A DNA stretch of 64,000 bases from Dallia pectoralis (Eukaryota > Chordata > Actinopteri > Esociformes > Umbridae). The notes beneath the pieces are model-generated. The model made no database searches and was not told where the DNA came from. It saw only the letters and a program-made list of their open reading frames with translations. How positions within the stretch are numbered: the first letter of the stretch is position 1; each line of letters begins with the position of its first letter. The DNA is taken from positions 4,650,204-4,714,203 of the forward strand of contig CM055745.1 of NCBI GenBank assembly GCA_029465975.1, read 5' to 3'. Below, in pieces: positions 34,901 through 45,213 of this stretch. The translations under genes and the position numbers were made by a program.

Positions 34901-37425
34901 GGTGTTTCTCTTCAGCAGGGACTGGAGCACTTGTCAGGATAAAAGTGAAAATGGACAGTGCCAAATTCAGGGAGATTCTTGTTGAGAACCTGCGGCCCTC
35001 CTCCAGACAAAAAGTAGGATCAAATGTGTTTTCAATTCAGGCTGTACTGAAACAAAAGGTGAACATTTTGAAACAAGGTGGGGACTTTCTATATCCACTG
35101 TATTTATATATTTCAGCCTTAACTACATGGGTTATCAAATAACATAAAATTTAGCAAATAAACTGTGTCCAGTTTTGATAGACTGGTGAAGACTTGTATA
35201 TGTACTTGGTGCTACTATACTGACTAAAATGGTGTGAATTCTTATGCCATCAGTTATTTTCAGATTTTTAATAATTAAATTAATTTAGAGCTATTAGAAG
35301 ATAATATTATTTTTACTTGTAACATTACCCCAAGAAAAGGAGGGGTACTTCTGAGAGTCCCTGTAATCGTAGAAGTCTTTGCTATTGCCTCGCTAATGTT
35401 TTTAGCTGTTCATATTGACATATTAACATGTTATGTCCCCAAAAACCATATTGGCTATGCAAATGACAGTATTCTCTCGTGATGTTTCTGTATCCAGTTT
35501 CGCCGTAGGAGTACATTTTGTATGTGTGTTTACTCTTTGTTGTTGTAGTTGTTGTTTACCGAGAGGCTGTCCCCATATCTGCTTTTCAGAGTACCATTTT
35601 TTGCCAAGGTCATTCAGTTTCTCCTGGTCATGCAGAGGAAATATATCCTTTATCACTCCAGCCTTTGTCAGCTTCTGACCTACAGCACAGAGATAGGAGG
35701 GATATATGGAGTTACATTTGTCTCAAAAAGAACAAACAAAATTATTACTATTACAACCAAAAAATATGTATTGCAAACAAAAAAATAAATATTGAATGCA
35801 AAACATCCACGAAAAGGTATTGAGATCCAAATCAAAAATCAAAACGTTTTAAATGCAAAGACAAATGTATTGCAGTTTTTTTTCTATCTCTGCTTACGTT
35901 GCCATGGTTTTTGCTCTCTGTCTTTTTTTGCAGTTTTTGTTTTTTGCAGAAATTATTGTGTTTGTTACTTATTATGTGTGCTCGCTAAAAGTGAAAGTGC
36001 TGAAAACAAAAGCAAAGCACAACTTTGCAAAAATCTTGAACGTGAACCAAGACCAAAACAACTTTAAATTGAATTGACTTTAAGTTTTAAAAATGTTTGC
36101 TATTACTTAAACTTTTGCCGGAAACTAAAGCATTTTGATTTCGGTTAAAAAAGCTAACATTAGCTACTTCCGTCAACCTGCTGTGGGACAGCGATGCTCG
36201 TCAAGCAGGAACTAAGCCTAATGTGTTTAGACTTTATGCTGCTGGCTTGATGTACACGTTTCACACTAAACTACTGTATCATCATAATAGGAAAACTAAA
36301 ATGAATGCATTAAGTGTGGTAGGCTGTTATCTGAATTCAAATAACTACAGTGCCCCTTTGAAGAATACAGCTGACCACATTTGTTAGCTTGAAGACTCAC
36401 AGATGTTCTCCCAGGTCCCAATAGCTTCTGTGACTCCGGGGATTTTCTGCTTCTTCTGAGATTGTAGAGAGTCCAGCTCATTCTTCACTATGTACTGACG
36501 CTGTGCTAGTGTCAGGAACTCCTGCATGTTATCTGGCAACACAGAGGACATGTGCCAATCAAGACGGTCTGACATCGAACACAGGCTTCATTCCCAGACA
36601 ATTACAACAATTTTGATGTGCATTTTGGTGATTTGGTTGCCCCAGATGGTGGAGTGAACTGAAAAGCTATAAACAAGTTAATTCCAACATTTGTTTGAAA
36701 GTTATTTCCATAAATATCCAACATTCTTACCAACATTGCTGAAGTTGCTTCTGTCCTGGTAAGAAAAAGCAACCATGTCTCCATTGCAGTATTTCTTACA
36801 CAGACCCAGGTCCTCTGTGGCTTTGAGAAGAGTGCAGCGAGGAGCTGACACCACGATCACATCTCCACACTCATCCTCCCCAGGATGGGCCAAAAGCGCA
36901 GCTCCTGGACCAGGAAGGAGAGAGTCTACTTTATTATTCATAGTGCATCTTACATCCTCTATATACAGACCAGTGTTTATTGATACACATGATTGAGATG
37001 ATATTGTAATACCCGGACAATGCCCCGGCAGTGACAATGTATTGTGCAATATTTATCAATAAAATGTCTTCGTCAGGTAAAAATAAACACATGACAAAAG
37101 TAGACACAAGATCCAATCGATAAAATACAATTCAATCAATCAGTTGTTATAAATACAGAGCATCCCAGACAGAAAGAGACTTCAGAGCTCTGAAGTCAGA
37201 GCACAGAGATCTGTGGTGTCCTGACCTCTCACCTCCATGTCTTTTTGAGGCTTCGATCAGAGAGATGAGCCAGCTCTTAGTGACGGGTTGGACCTTGTCT
37301 GACAGCCTGATGACTACCAGAGGCTCCACCCTGTCAGACATACAGCAGGGACAGCTGACCTGAGTCCAGGAGCCCTGGAACAGATTATGCGTCGGGACGC
37401 AGCCTTTATCCGCCAGTGATGTCAT
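25967..37425 (-). CDS. ano10: Anoctamin-10-like (TMEM16K), tandem copy B
   Basis: Twelve coding exons in frame, ATG at 37425 to TAA at 25967 (672 aa): 37233-37425, 36731-36904, 36401-36532, 35560-35679, 32174-32821, 31878-31933, 29892-29966, 29478-29642, 27078-27269, 26343-26480, 26079-26195, 25967-25975. The exon structure and phases are those of copy A. Length differences are in frame: exon 3 is 6 bp shorter, exon 5 is 24 bp longer (extra GGGESS-type linker and Asp run after the first membrane segment) and exon 8 is 3 bp longer. Substitutions cluster in exons 7-9 (for example ILAQLLNQFTEVVVPFLVDR against IVTQLVNQCTEVLVPFIVDC), while exons 10-11 and their introns are nearly identical. Same role as copy A: TMEM16-family lipid scramblase of the ER. 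The introns contain a solo LTR, a cadherin pseudogene, a SINE and a Tc1 remnant. No lesion in the coding frame was seen. Confidence 0.9.
26496..27077. other. ANO10-B intron between exons 9 and 10
   Basis: Unique sequence. No similarity is evident to the corresponding intron of copy A beyond the first few bases after the exon (a CA tract). No element recognised. Confidence 0.55.
27459..28209 (-). pseudogene. CELSR-like cadherin fragment, frameshifted
   Basis: The minus strand encodes two cadherin-repeat segments of the flamingo/CELSR type. The first (NYQVSVPENELPGTRVMTLK, EMEALFDSRSSDYFQI) runs from about 28060 to 27880. The second, after a frameshift near 27870, has DTNDHGPVFEQTEYRGSIRE, ATDGDALSNAN and YQLMVEANDQG. 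Ca-binding motifs (PEN, DTNDH, ATDGD) are visible. There are at least two frame changes (a stretch PKRSALSHGHN belongs to a third reading) and no cadherin sequence continues below 27459. It lies in the intron between ANO10-B exons 8 and 9. CELSR cadherin repeats lie in one giant exon, so lack of introns does not prove retroposition; a genomic fragment transfer is equally possible. Confidence 0.82.
28210..29170 (-). pseudogene. Possible upstream part of the cadherin fragment, with an internal duplication
   Basis: Immediately upstream on the same strand there are open stretches (28155-28406 and 28519-28860) that could be degraded N-terminal sequence of the same cadherin. I do not recognise them securely. 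A segment including GTTCTGCRGAAACTGCGCAC occurs twice (about 28530-28570 and 29040-29080), so the region was also partly duplicated. Treat as unassigned. Confidence 0.3.
30075..30290. repeat. 40-bp minisatellite in ANO10-B intron
   Basis: Five to six copies of a 40-bp unit (ACCAGAATATACCTAGCCCA then AGACGACTGCACTGACCTGT). Degraded relatives (CACCTGTAAATAAAT, TACCTGTACAAAA) continue to about 30940. It shares the ends ACCAGAATA and CCTGT with the copy A array but differs in the middle. Confidence 0.93.
30949..31377 (+). mobile_element. Solo LTR (429 bp) with perfect 5-bp target duplication
   Basis: Begins TGTCATGACTCC and ends ATTCGTGACA, with AATAAA (TCTAAATAAACC) near 31303. It is flanked on both sides by GTACC (30944-30948 and 31378-31382), a perfect target-site duplication. 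No internal domain, so it is a solo LTR left after recombination. Inserted in the intron of ANO10-B between exons 6 and 7. Confidence 0.85.
31555..31800. repeat. 62-bp tandem repeat in ANO10-B intron
   Basis: About four copies of a ~62-bp unit containing CACCTAGCAGAACTACTAC and CCCATCTCCACTAACCTATC. It lies between the solo LTR and exon 6 of copy B. Confidence 0.9.
32970..34340. repeat. Dispersed duplicated blocks with promoter-like motifs in ANO10-B intron
   Basis: Several blocks occur two or more times. GTTCAGACACATTTGTGTC (near 33098) resembles a block near 34237. A block with GCGCGTTTCGTCACAATA occurs at about 33275 and 33808. Each of the latter is followed by a CCAAT box (33327 and 33860) and, exactly 35 bp on, by CACGTG (33362 and 33895). 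The CpG-rich character contrasts with the AT-rich surroundings. No gene is apparent. Confidence 0.6.
33944..34080 (+). mobile_element. tRNA-Ala-derived SINE
   Basis: 33944-34015 closely resembles tRNA-Ala: A box TAGCTCAGTGGTAGAG, B box GGTTCAATCCC, and AGAAG pairing with CTTCT across the acceptor stem. The anticodon position reads TGT within a disturbed stem and there is no clean acceptor stem or CCA context. A body of about 60 bp follows, ending AAATAAAGGTTAAAA, a common fish SINE tail. It is therefore a SINE rather than a working tRNA gene. Confidence 0.7.
34560..35145 (+). mobile_element. Second Tc1-like remnant
   Basis: A plus-strand segment around 34875-35030 resembles the Tc1 transposase region after the second catalytic aspartate (SAGTGALVRIKVKMDSAKF, followed by LVENLRPSS). 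Upstream pieces are heavily decayed and the ends are not defined. It lies in the intron of ANO10-B between exons 4 and 5 and is opposite in orientation to the Tc1 element in copy A. Confidence 0.5.
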
Positions 37426-38200
37426 TGCGTCCCTGTGAAGCAGGATGGGTGGTTCTACCTCAAAAAGCAAAAAGCTCCATCTTTTTGACAGTTAATATCG
37501 CTTATTGTTTCGTACATTTTGATAAGATATAAATGCTTGCAACATTATCTAAGTTTATTGATTGCATGTACTGGAATAAATATAGTACCCAGCATTCCAT
37601 AGTTACTCGACAAAGCGGAACTATCCAAAACCAGCAACATATTCCCTCACACTCACATGGACTTTAGTAAAAAGAATTAGCATTACAAATTGTAAACGAG
37701 ACTTGGAGTCTAATGACACAGATTACAGATTACATATGTTTTCTCGGGCAGATCTTTGAAAGATTGGCACACTGGACTGTGCAATATTTCTTCAGATATA
37801 TTTTATAAAATTATACATCACCCGTCAAAGACTTGGGGTTTAATGCTAGACAGCAATTATTATGCTTTGACCGATTGAAACACAGATTTAAGATAAAAAT
37901 GTAACCAATTTTTGAAGCGTAAGGCTTTACATTTGAGACAAAAACTGTATTCTTTGTCCAGTTTTACCCATACATTTCATGTCTTGTTGCATATAGGATG
38001 TTTGGTTTGTGTTTCCTCTTTTTAATTTATTGTTGAGGCATTCATTTGTGGGGTACGCACTAAAAGCATTGGGTTAACCCCCCTCAATATTTGATGATGA
38101 TGAATGTCAGAGTGCAGGGTTAGTGTGGCTGGTGTTACAGCAGTCTGTTAAAAACTGATCTGCCATCAGTAATGTGGAATATTGTTCACACTCACAATCC
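37426..38200. other. Upstream of the ANO10-B ATG exon (5' intron)
   Basis: Sequence between the acceptor before the ATG exon and the repeats further up. Unique and AT-rich; no element recognised. Confidence 0.5.
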
Positions 38201-38619
38201 TCAGATCAATAAATGGAAATTTTACCCGGGGCCAGTTCTGACCAAATATATCTGCCATTTAGGTGTTCCATTCATCTGTACCTTTTGTGTGTAAGTCACT
38301 GTATTTTGGTGAGTTTTGTTCCACATGGGGAGGTTAGTGGGGTGCATATCCCATGTTTCGGTAGATTTGTTCTTCACACAGCTGGGTTGAATTAGCTATT
38401 AGTGTTGGGTTATTTAAGTTCCCTGGGTAATGTCACTAATTGCTTGATAATGTTTTCATCTGGGACCTCGCCTCTTGCAGATACATCCCAGCTTCATCTC
38501 TCTTCGTCGCCGGTCTTCTAGCTGCCATTGGCCAAAATCCCAACTCCACATGAACGCATACATGGACTGTCTTGGCCTATTGTGCACACATGTTTCCTAT
38601 GTCCTGACTACCATGTGTA

Positions 38620-38738
38620 AATGGTAGGTACTTTTCGCATACTGTTTTTCGAATCCTATGATTTCGGACATACTACTCTACTCGCGTACTGTTTTTCGCA
38701 TACTATAAAGTATGGAAGTACGCGATTTCGAACGCAGC
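38620..38738. mobile_element. Small nonautonomous insertion (possible) in the 75-bp array
   Basis: A ~120-bp segment with CGCATACTGTTTTTCG and GTACGCGATTTCGAACGCAG, of a type common in fish genomes, interrupts the first unit of the 75-bp array. The flanks CCATGTGT and CTATGTGT could be an 8-bp target duplication with one mismatch. Clear terminal inverted repeats were not found. Confidence 0.35.
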
Positions 38739-39610
38739 CTATGTGTGTGTGTATAAGCCCCTCCCCATTACCCAGTGTCCTATTGTGCACACCTGTTTCC
38801 TATGTCCTGATTACTATGTGTGTGTGTATAAGCCCCTCCCCATTACCCAGTGTCCTATTGTGCACACCTGTTTCCTATGTCCTGATTACAATGTGTGTGT
38901 GTATAAGCCCCTCCCCATTACCCAGTGTCCTATTGTGCACACCTGTTTCCTACGTCCTGATTACTATGTGTGTGTGTATAAGCCCCTCCCCATTACCCAG
39001 TGTCCTATTGTGCACACCTGTTTCCTATGTCCTGATTACAATGTGTGTGTGTATAAGCCCCTCCCCATTACCCAGTGTCCTATTGTGCACACCTGTTTCC
39101 TATGTCCTGATTACAATGTGTGTGTGTATAAGCCCCTCCCCATTACCCAGTGTCCTATTGTGCACACCTGTTTCCTATGTCCTGATTACTATGTGTGTGT
39201 GTGTGTATAAGCCCCTCCCCATTACCCAGTGTCCTATTGTGCACACCTGTTTCCTATGTCCTGATTACTATGTGTGTGTGTATAAGCCCCTCCCCATTAC
39301 CCAGTGTCCTATTGTGCACACCTGTTCCCTATGTCCTGATTACCGTGTGTGTGTATAAGCCCCTCCCCATTACCCAGTGTCCTATTGTGCACACCTGTTC
39401 CCTATGTCCTGATTATCTTGTGTGTGTATAAGCCCCTCCCCATTACCCAGTGTCCTATTGTGCACACCTGTTTCCTACGTCCTGATTACTATGTGTGTGT
39501 GTGTATAAGCCCCTCCCCATTATCCAGTGTCCTATTGTACACACCTGTTCCCTATGTCCGGATTACCATGTGTGTGTATATAAGCCCCTCCCCATTAACC
39601 AGTGTCTTTG
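38739..39610. repeat. 75-bp minisatellite, ~11 copies
   Basis: Highly homogeneous 75-bp units containing TATAAGCCCCTCCCCATTAC and TATTGTGCACACCTG, with TG-run length differences. Since 75 is a multiple of three and the unit lacks stops, long open frames (up to 245 codons with a 25-residue period) appear in several frames. They are not genes. The flanks (39600-39770, ending in a TTAAATATT-type tail) look LTR-like, so the array may have grown inside an old LTR. Confidence 0.95.
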
Positions 39611-39984
39611 TCCAGTATTGTTTTGTGTTACGCGTGCATGCTGTAGTTTGTTCTTGAGAGAAGTGTTTGTCTATGTTACTTTCTTTCAGTTCATTAAATA
39701 TTAAGCCTAATTTTACTAGGATTCTTTGTGACACCACCACCGCTTTTTGGTTCCTGCTTTTCCAAACAATTTAGAGGTGAGTGTTTTTTGTTTCATATAA
39801 CTGTTTAAATAAGGTTAGTAATAAGCACGTGTAGCGCTATTTGATTTATTTCAATGTATGTTCTTCGGTTGGGTTTGCTGGTGTTTTGATTTTAAATAAA
39901 TAACGTTTTGGCTTTCCTGGACTTAACCCATGGATGGTGACGGTGTACCTTTTACACGTTCTTTGCTCTATGACTGTTTATACA

Positions 39985-40114
39985 GGAGTGTACAACTTAA
40001 TGCCTTCAACTGAAGTTGTCGGCGCCCGGGGGGCATTTCAGGGTTAACTGTCTCTTGGAGACCTTTCAGACCCCAGCCCTAGTCCCTAACCAGTAGGCCA
40101 CCTTGCCGCCCCAT
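39985..40114 (-). repeat. Possible tRNA-derived SINE fragment
   Basis: The minus strand starts GGGGCGGCAAGGTGGCCTAC, like the head of common fish SINEs. The B box is poor and the tail is not recognised. Weak call. Confidence 0.3.
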
Positions 40115-40911
40115 TATAAATAATAATAGGCCAAGCTAATGATGTCTAGAGTCTGCACAGATTTCAATCTGTCTTGTCGTTGTTAAAGCATTTCATTCTT
40201 AGATGTACAGAAACAGGAGACTAAATCGTTGAGAGTCAATGAGAACAATACGCTTAAGACACATGTTTGGCGGGAGGAGTTTAGCAGCTCACACAACGGG
40301 AACAGACAGTCAGCACCCGTCATTGTGGATATTTCACCCACTTGGATATTCTGTCCATAAATAAAGCTGGAAACAGTCTTATGTGTTCTCATTACAGGCT
40401 GCAAGGCAACGAAAGCTTTTTCGTTGCCTTGCACATTTATAAAGAGGGTGGCGACTTCCACCACTGCATCTGATACATGTTTGGGCGGGTGAGCTGAACT
40501 CCATATTGAGACTGGATTCACACATGAGCTTTTGGATCCTTTGTGAACCAGGAATGGATTTGCAGACACACCTTTTGTTTAGGCAGCTCAGGTTGACACG
40601 GAGGTGAGGTGTAACTTGGCGTTCAGACTTGGTGTATGTATACCCTGACAAATCCATGTTTCACATGTGGTTGGGTTAATTGCTGCCCGCATGTTACAAG
40701 GCCAATCACACACTTAATACCTCCAGACAATATCAGCAAACGTGTTTTAATAATTGTAGTGAACATCCAGTTTAACACCATGTATCAGTACACAGAAAAG
40801 GTTGTTGTGTGAAAAGGACACAATCGACAGGTTGAGGTAAATAAAAGCTGTAGGAAGGTAAAGAATGAGATCAGGGAAGACATATGAAGAATGAATGAGT
40901 CACTACGGTAC
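40115..40911. other. ANO10-B 5' intron, nothing recognised
   Basis: A minus-strand open stretch at 40183-40657 has no family similarity that I can see. No repeat or RNA gene noted. Confidence 0.5.
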
Positions 40912-41130
40912 CTGACAACGCGATGTGGCTTTGTTCAATATGCGGACGACTGGCCCCACGAGACCTTCAGTGTTTAACACACTCAAACAGAAAACGCACA
41001 CACACTGTGGTCCTCAAAAATTACGATGGGGTCAGGGGTCCTGACATAGACACCTAAATATACACACACTAAAGACGTCCTACTTGACGATGGTAATATC
41101 AGAGACGGCAGCTTTCCCCCTTTGAAGGCG
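40912..41130 (-). promoter_or_regulatory. Untranslated first exon/promoter region of ANO10-B
   Basis: The minus strand has a block ending in CAG|GTACCGTAG at 40912, the paralogue of the block ending at 22354 upstream of copy A. The sequence above it (to about 41270) also aligns with copy A, including GGCGTGGAG and CTGGGTCCTACTGTCC. It would splice over about 3.5 kb to the ATG exon at 37425. The transcription start is not determined. Confidence 0.5.
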
Positions 41131-41904
41131 TGGAGTGTTTTTCACAGCATTTATATTTTCTTCTTACAGGTAGCAGATATACTGGAATATCCTCTTGATT
41201 GTTGTAGGAACCTCCCACCTGTGTCTGCAGCCCTGGGTCCTACTGTCCAATCAGGTTCAGGTTCCAGTCAGTGCAAAATACAAAACTCTTCATAGCATCT
41301 TCCAGGATGCACTCCTAGTCATCTAGCTAACTAAGTAACCGGGCAAGAAGGGCTTTGGTCGAGAGAGAGAGGTACAAAGAGTGATCGTGTGAGATGATCA
41401 TTAAGACAGATTTATGAATTTCTAGAGATGGAAAGATTACCAAATCATAGAGATAAGTTGATAAAGAATTCATAAAGATGGAAAGTTTAACAAATCTCTC
41501 AAAAATTGAGATGGCTAAATGAACCAATCATAGATGCATTCTACAGACCCATGCAAGTAAGTGTAATGGGGGGAGGAGTTTAATAGTTTGACAGTGATTG
41601 CTCATTTAAGCCTGTGGTTTTTGGCACAGAATGGTGTTACAGTTCATTTAGTGTTGTTGTGTCACTGTGTGATTTGTTTTCATGTGTTTAATGTTATCTG
41701 TTGCTGCAGGTTTGTTTGTTGGTTTCTTCAGTAGAGTTTTATAAAATATTTCGTCTCTGTGCCTGCGTCCTTCCTCAACCGTCGTCGCGACAGGGTAATT
41801 CAAAAATGTTAATATAATAGGGTCCAGTTAAAAAAAATCATCTGAAATAGAAAGAGATTTATTTACAGATACATCTGCATTGCATAGACTTTTACAATTT
41901 GAGC

Positions 41905-42005
41905 CAATGATTGGGAGGAGGGGCTATGATGACAGAAAGGGGCTGGCCCAGGGACTGGGAGGAGGGGCTATGAGGACAGAAAGGGGCTGGCCCAGGGACT
42001 GGGAG
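41905..42005. repeat. Two-copy ~48-bp direct repeat
   Basis: Two copies containing GGGAGGAGGGGCTATGA and GGGGCTGGCCCAGGGACT, directly before the 40-bp array. Confidence 0.9.
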
Positions 42006-42812
42006 GAGGCCAACACAAACCCAAGCCCAAGCACCACAGCTGGAAATCTACCCAACAATAACAAGCACAAACACCACAAATGGAAATCTACCCAACACTA
42101 ACAAGCCCAAGCACCAGCACCGGAAGTCTACCCAACACTAACAAACTCAAGCATCACAACTGGAATTCTTATCAACACCAACAAGCACCACAACTGGAAA
42201 TCTACCCAACACAAACAAGCCCAAGCACCACAACTGGAAATCTACCCAACACAAACAAGCCCAAGCACCACAACTGGAAATATACCCAACACTAACAAGC
42301 CCAAGCATCACAGCTGGAAATCTAACCAACACAAACAAACCCAAGCATCACAGCTGGAAATCTACCCAACACTAACAAGCCCAAGCACCAGCACCGGAAG
42401 TCTACCCAACACTAACAAACTCAAGCATCACAACTGGAATTCTTATCAACACCAACAAGCACCACAACTGGAAATCTACCCAACACAAACAAGCCCAAGC
42501 ACCACAACTGGAAATCTACCCAACACAAACAAGCCCAAGCACCACAACTGGAAATATACCCAACACTAACAAGCCCAAGCACCACAACTGGAAATATACC
42601 CAACACTAACAAGCCCAAGCACCACAACTGGAAATATACCCAACACTAACAAGCCCAAGCACCACAACTGGAAATATACCCAACACTAACAAGCCCAAGC
42701 ACCACAACTGGAAATATACCCAACACTAACAAGCCCAAGCACCACAACTGGAAATATACCCAACACTAACAAGCCCAAGCACCACAACTGGAAATCTACC
42801 CAACATTTCTCA
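42006..42812. repeat. 40-bp minisatellite with an internal ~280-bp duplication
   Basis: About 20 copies of a 40-bp unit (CAACACTAACAAGCCCAAGC then ACCACAACTGGAAATCTACC). An irregular multi-unit segment containing CACCAGCACCGGAAGTC and GGAATTCTTATCAACACC occurs at about 42110 and again at about 42390, showing segmental duplication inside the array. Confidence 0.95.
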
Positions 42813-42880
42813 TGACATTGAAATCTGATAAAATAACACCACACATTTCCCATACAGCTGATAGGAGTGCATCCTGGAAG

Positions 42881-45213
42881 CCTTTTGTGTGTTGCTGCAG
42901 ACTAACTGACTAACATCACATGAGTCTGGTTTTATATCACTGTCTAAGACCTCTATGGCTTGGTCAGCTCCCAGTCTTCATTCTGTCTCTGTGGTCACTT
43001 AAAGATCATGTGGTAATAGCACCGCCAAGGGTTAAGGGTTCAGCAATGTAAAGAAAACTAAAGGGAAAACAGCAAAATTATGAAAGAATAAAAAACAGGT
43101 TAACAAACCTGAGAATTGGCCAGGAAGTAAACAAAGGGCCTCTACGAAGCAAGAGAAGAGCGTCTTTGTCTCTATGCACACGAGGACCGAGCATTTACTC
43201 CAGCCAGAAAAAAACTTGTTACGCTGTTTTGAGCTGCTAAATTAAGCGATTAGGGTTAACTGTCTAGCTGAATGACGACAGACTTTGCACCGCATCAACA
43301 ACTCAGGGATTTGTTCAAGCATCCTTTCAGTAACAGGTCAGACGCAGAAACCATCCGGTTACCTGTTGTTGCCCATTCTGACGCCAAACCTTCATCGTAG
43401 ATGCAAGAAGAAGTGACACCTGGAGAGCAGTCTGGAACTAATCCTTTCCACTGCCGTAACGTCTGGTTCATATGTACATTTTGGCCGACGGGGGTTACCG
43501 TTCCGAAAGCGCCAGCTTCTCCCCTGTATCCGTGGTCAAATGATGGCTAACAGTGTTGTGCTGTCTATTTGGAATTTCAATACCTGACACACACAACGGA
43601 GCATATATTTAAATAGCATTTTTGCTGGATGCTTATGAATAACAACAACTGTTCATTTCATACAGTGTTTGTTTGACGAAGGTCACTTCCTAGGACGTTT
43701 CTCTCTAATGTTACATCATCAAAACACGTACTGCACAAGAATAGAGGCGCCACCCTAAACCTAACAACACCTATCCAGGCATCAGCTATCTACATATCAG
43801 GAAGTGTAAATCAGACTCCTCCCACCTGGATTGTCTTCACCCGGTGAAACAAATTACCTATAAAGTTTTATTGACATATTAACAACAATTCAGAGAGTAT
43901 ACAAGAGTGACAGATGGGAATGGGAATGTACCTTTTTACAATTATTTCAATATATTTATTAAAATCTTTAATTTAAACAAATACACATTGTTTTGAAATA
44001 TAAATTAGTAGACACAGATTTTTAAAGGGAAATGACCCAGTTTCAGTAAGACAGAATATACAGTCATTGGACTCAGTGACCAGTGCTGTCAAATCATACA
44101 TCTTTTAGAAGAAAGCTTTTACTTTTTTTGGTTAATAACAGCAATATTGCTGTGACAACGTCAGGTTAAGTCACAATAACAACTGCTGCTGTAGTGTACA
44201 GCCTCTACACTACAGAGATAGAGAAGACAGAGGACAGCAGTGTACAGGCTACAGCCTCTACACTACAGAGATAGAGAAGTCAGAGGACAGCAGTGTACAG
44301 CCCAGGGAGAGAAAATACATCTTCTTGACTTTATATGTCCCTGGTCAGATTCCAAACAGATATGGGTAAATCAATTTCACCTTTACAAAATATCCCCCAT
44401 TCTCCTCCCACTACCTTATTCACACACCCCCTCCCACTTGTCTATTTCTAATTTCTCATGTGCAATGCTGACCATTAAAACCTTAGACTGCACACAGGTT
44501 CGTCCTCACTGCATCCTAGTCATATGCAAACGAATAAACACAACGTATGAACACGGAAATATACAAATGAACCCAATCCCTAACTGTACATCTTCTGAGC
44601 CCTGAAAAGACACCTTCCTGCTTTGACTGGCAGTTGGAACTTGAGAAATGTGTTTTTGTTCGAAGAAAAAAAGCAATGCATCAGCAAATCAAGGCGCCGT
44701 ACAGACTGGTTGGTTGTGGTTAACAGGGACATGCTGGGGTCACAGGGTCATGCCAGTCACGTAGTATAATAGGGGCTAATGACTGTTTCCTCTAAATCAC
44801 ACAATAAGGGCATGGGAATATGATGACATTGATATAGCAGTCAAATATTTAGTAGAAAACAACTCTGCCATTGCTACCATGTCTTCAGCACCCTGACAGA
44901 TGGTAATGTTAAAAAATAGCTAGCAATTACGATGCTAACTAGCTCAGAAATCCTTTCAATCTTATATATTATATATTCTCATATTTTCAAGCCCAAATAG
45001 TGCACTGTAGGGCAGGTTTTAAACGGTCTACCCGGTGAGAATACACTGAGTTTAATGCTCCATCAGACATCTGTCATGAAACGAACGTTCAAGACAATAT
45101 TCTAAGGACCTGTGTGGCTACTGAATACGGTGACACTAATGGCATTGTGGTTGCCCAGGTATATGAGAGATGGATGAAGGCTGCCCCCATTTTGAGAGAG
45201 TACAGTGGGTCTC
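42881..45213. other. Intergenic region and FA2H 3' UTR
   Basis: Between the ANO10-B upstream region and the FA2H stop. The part next to 45214 should be FA2H 3' UTR on the minus strand. A ~60-bp segment containing CTCTACACTACAGAGATAG is duplicated at 44197-44303. No gene is otherwise seen. The open frame at 44240-44605 (plus) is unsupported. Confidence 0.45.

Larger units (their letters stand above)
41299..42880. repeat. 19-bp perfect inverted repeat flanking a 1.6-kb segment
   Basis: CTTCCAGGATGCACTCCTA at 41299-41317 is repeated in inverted orientation at 42862-42880. The enclosed segment holds unique sequence and the 40-bp array. No transposase and no target duplication seen. Confidence 0.7.

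Noticed and set aside
11126..37425. ANO8 instead of ANO10
   Set aside because: The predicted proteins are ~670 aa without the long acidic insertion and C-terminal extension of ANO8, and SNRK is the neighbour.
38621..39358. 245-codon open frame with a 25-residue repeat
   Set aside because: The 75-bp tandem unit is a multiple of three without stops. No domain, and neighbouring frames are open as well.
38200..39770. A complete LTR containing the 75-bp array
   Set aside because: The right flank looks LTR-like, but I could not define matching ends or a target duplication, so it is only mentioned with the array.
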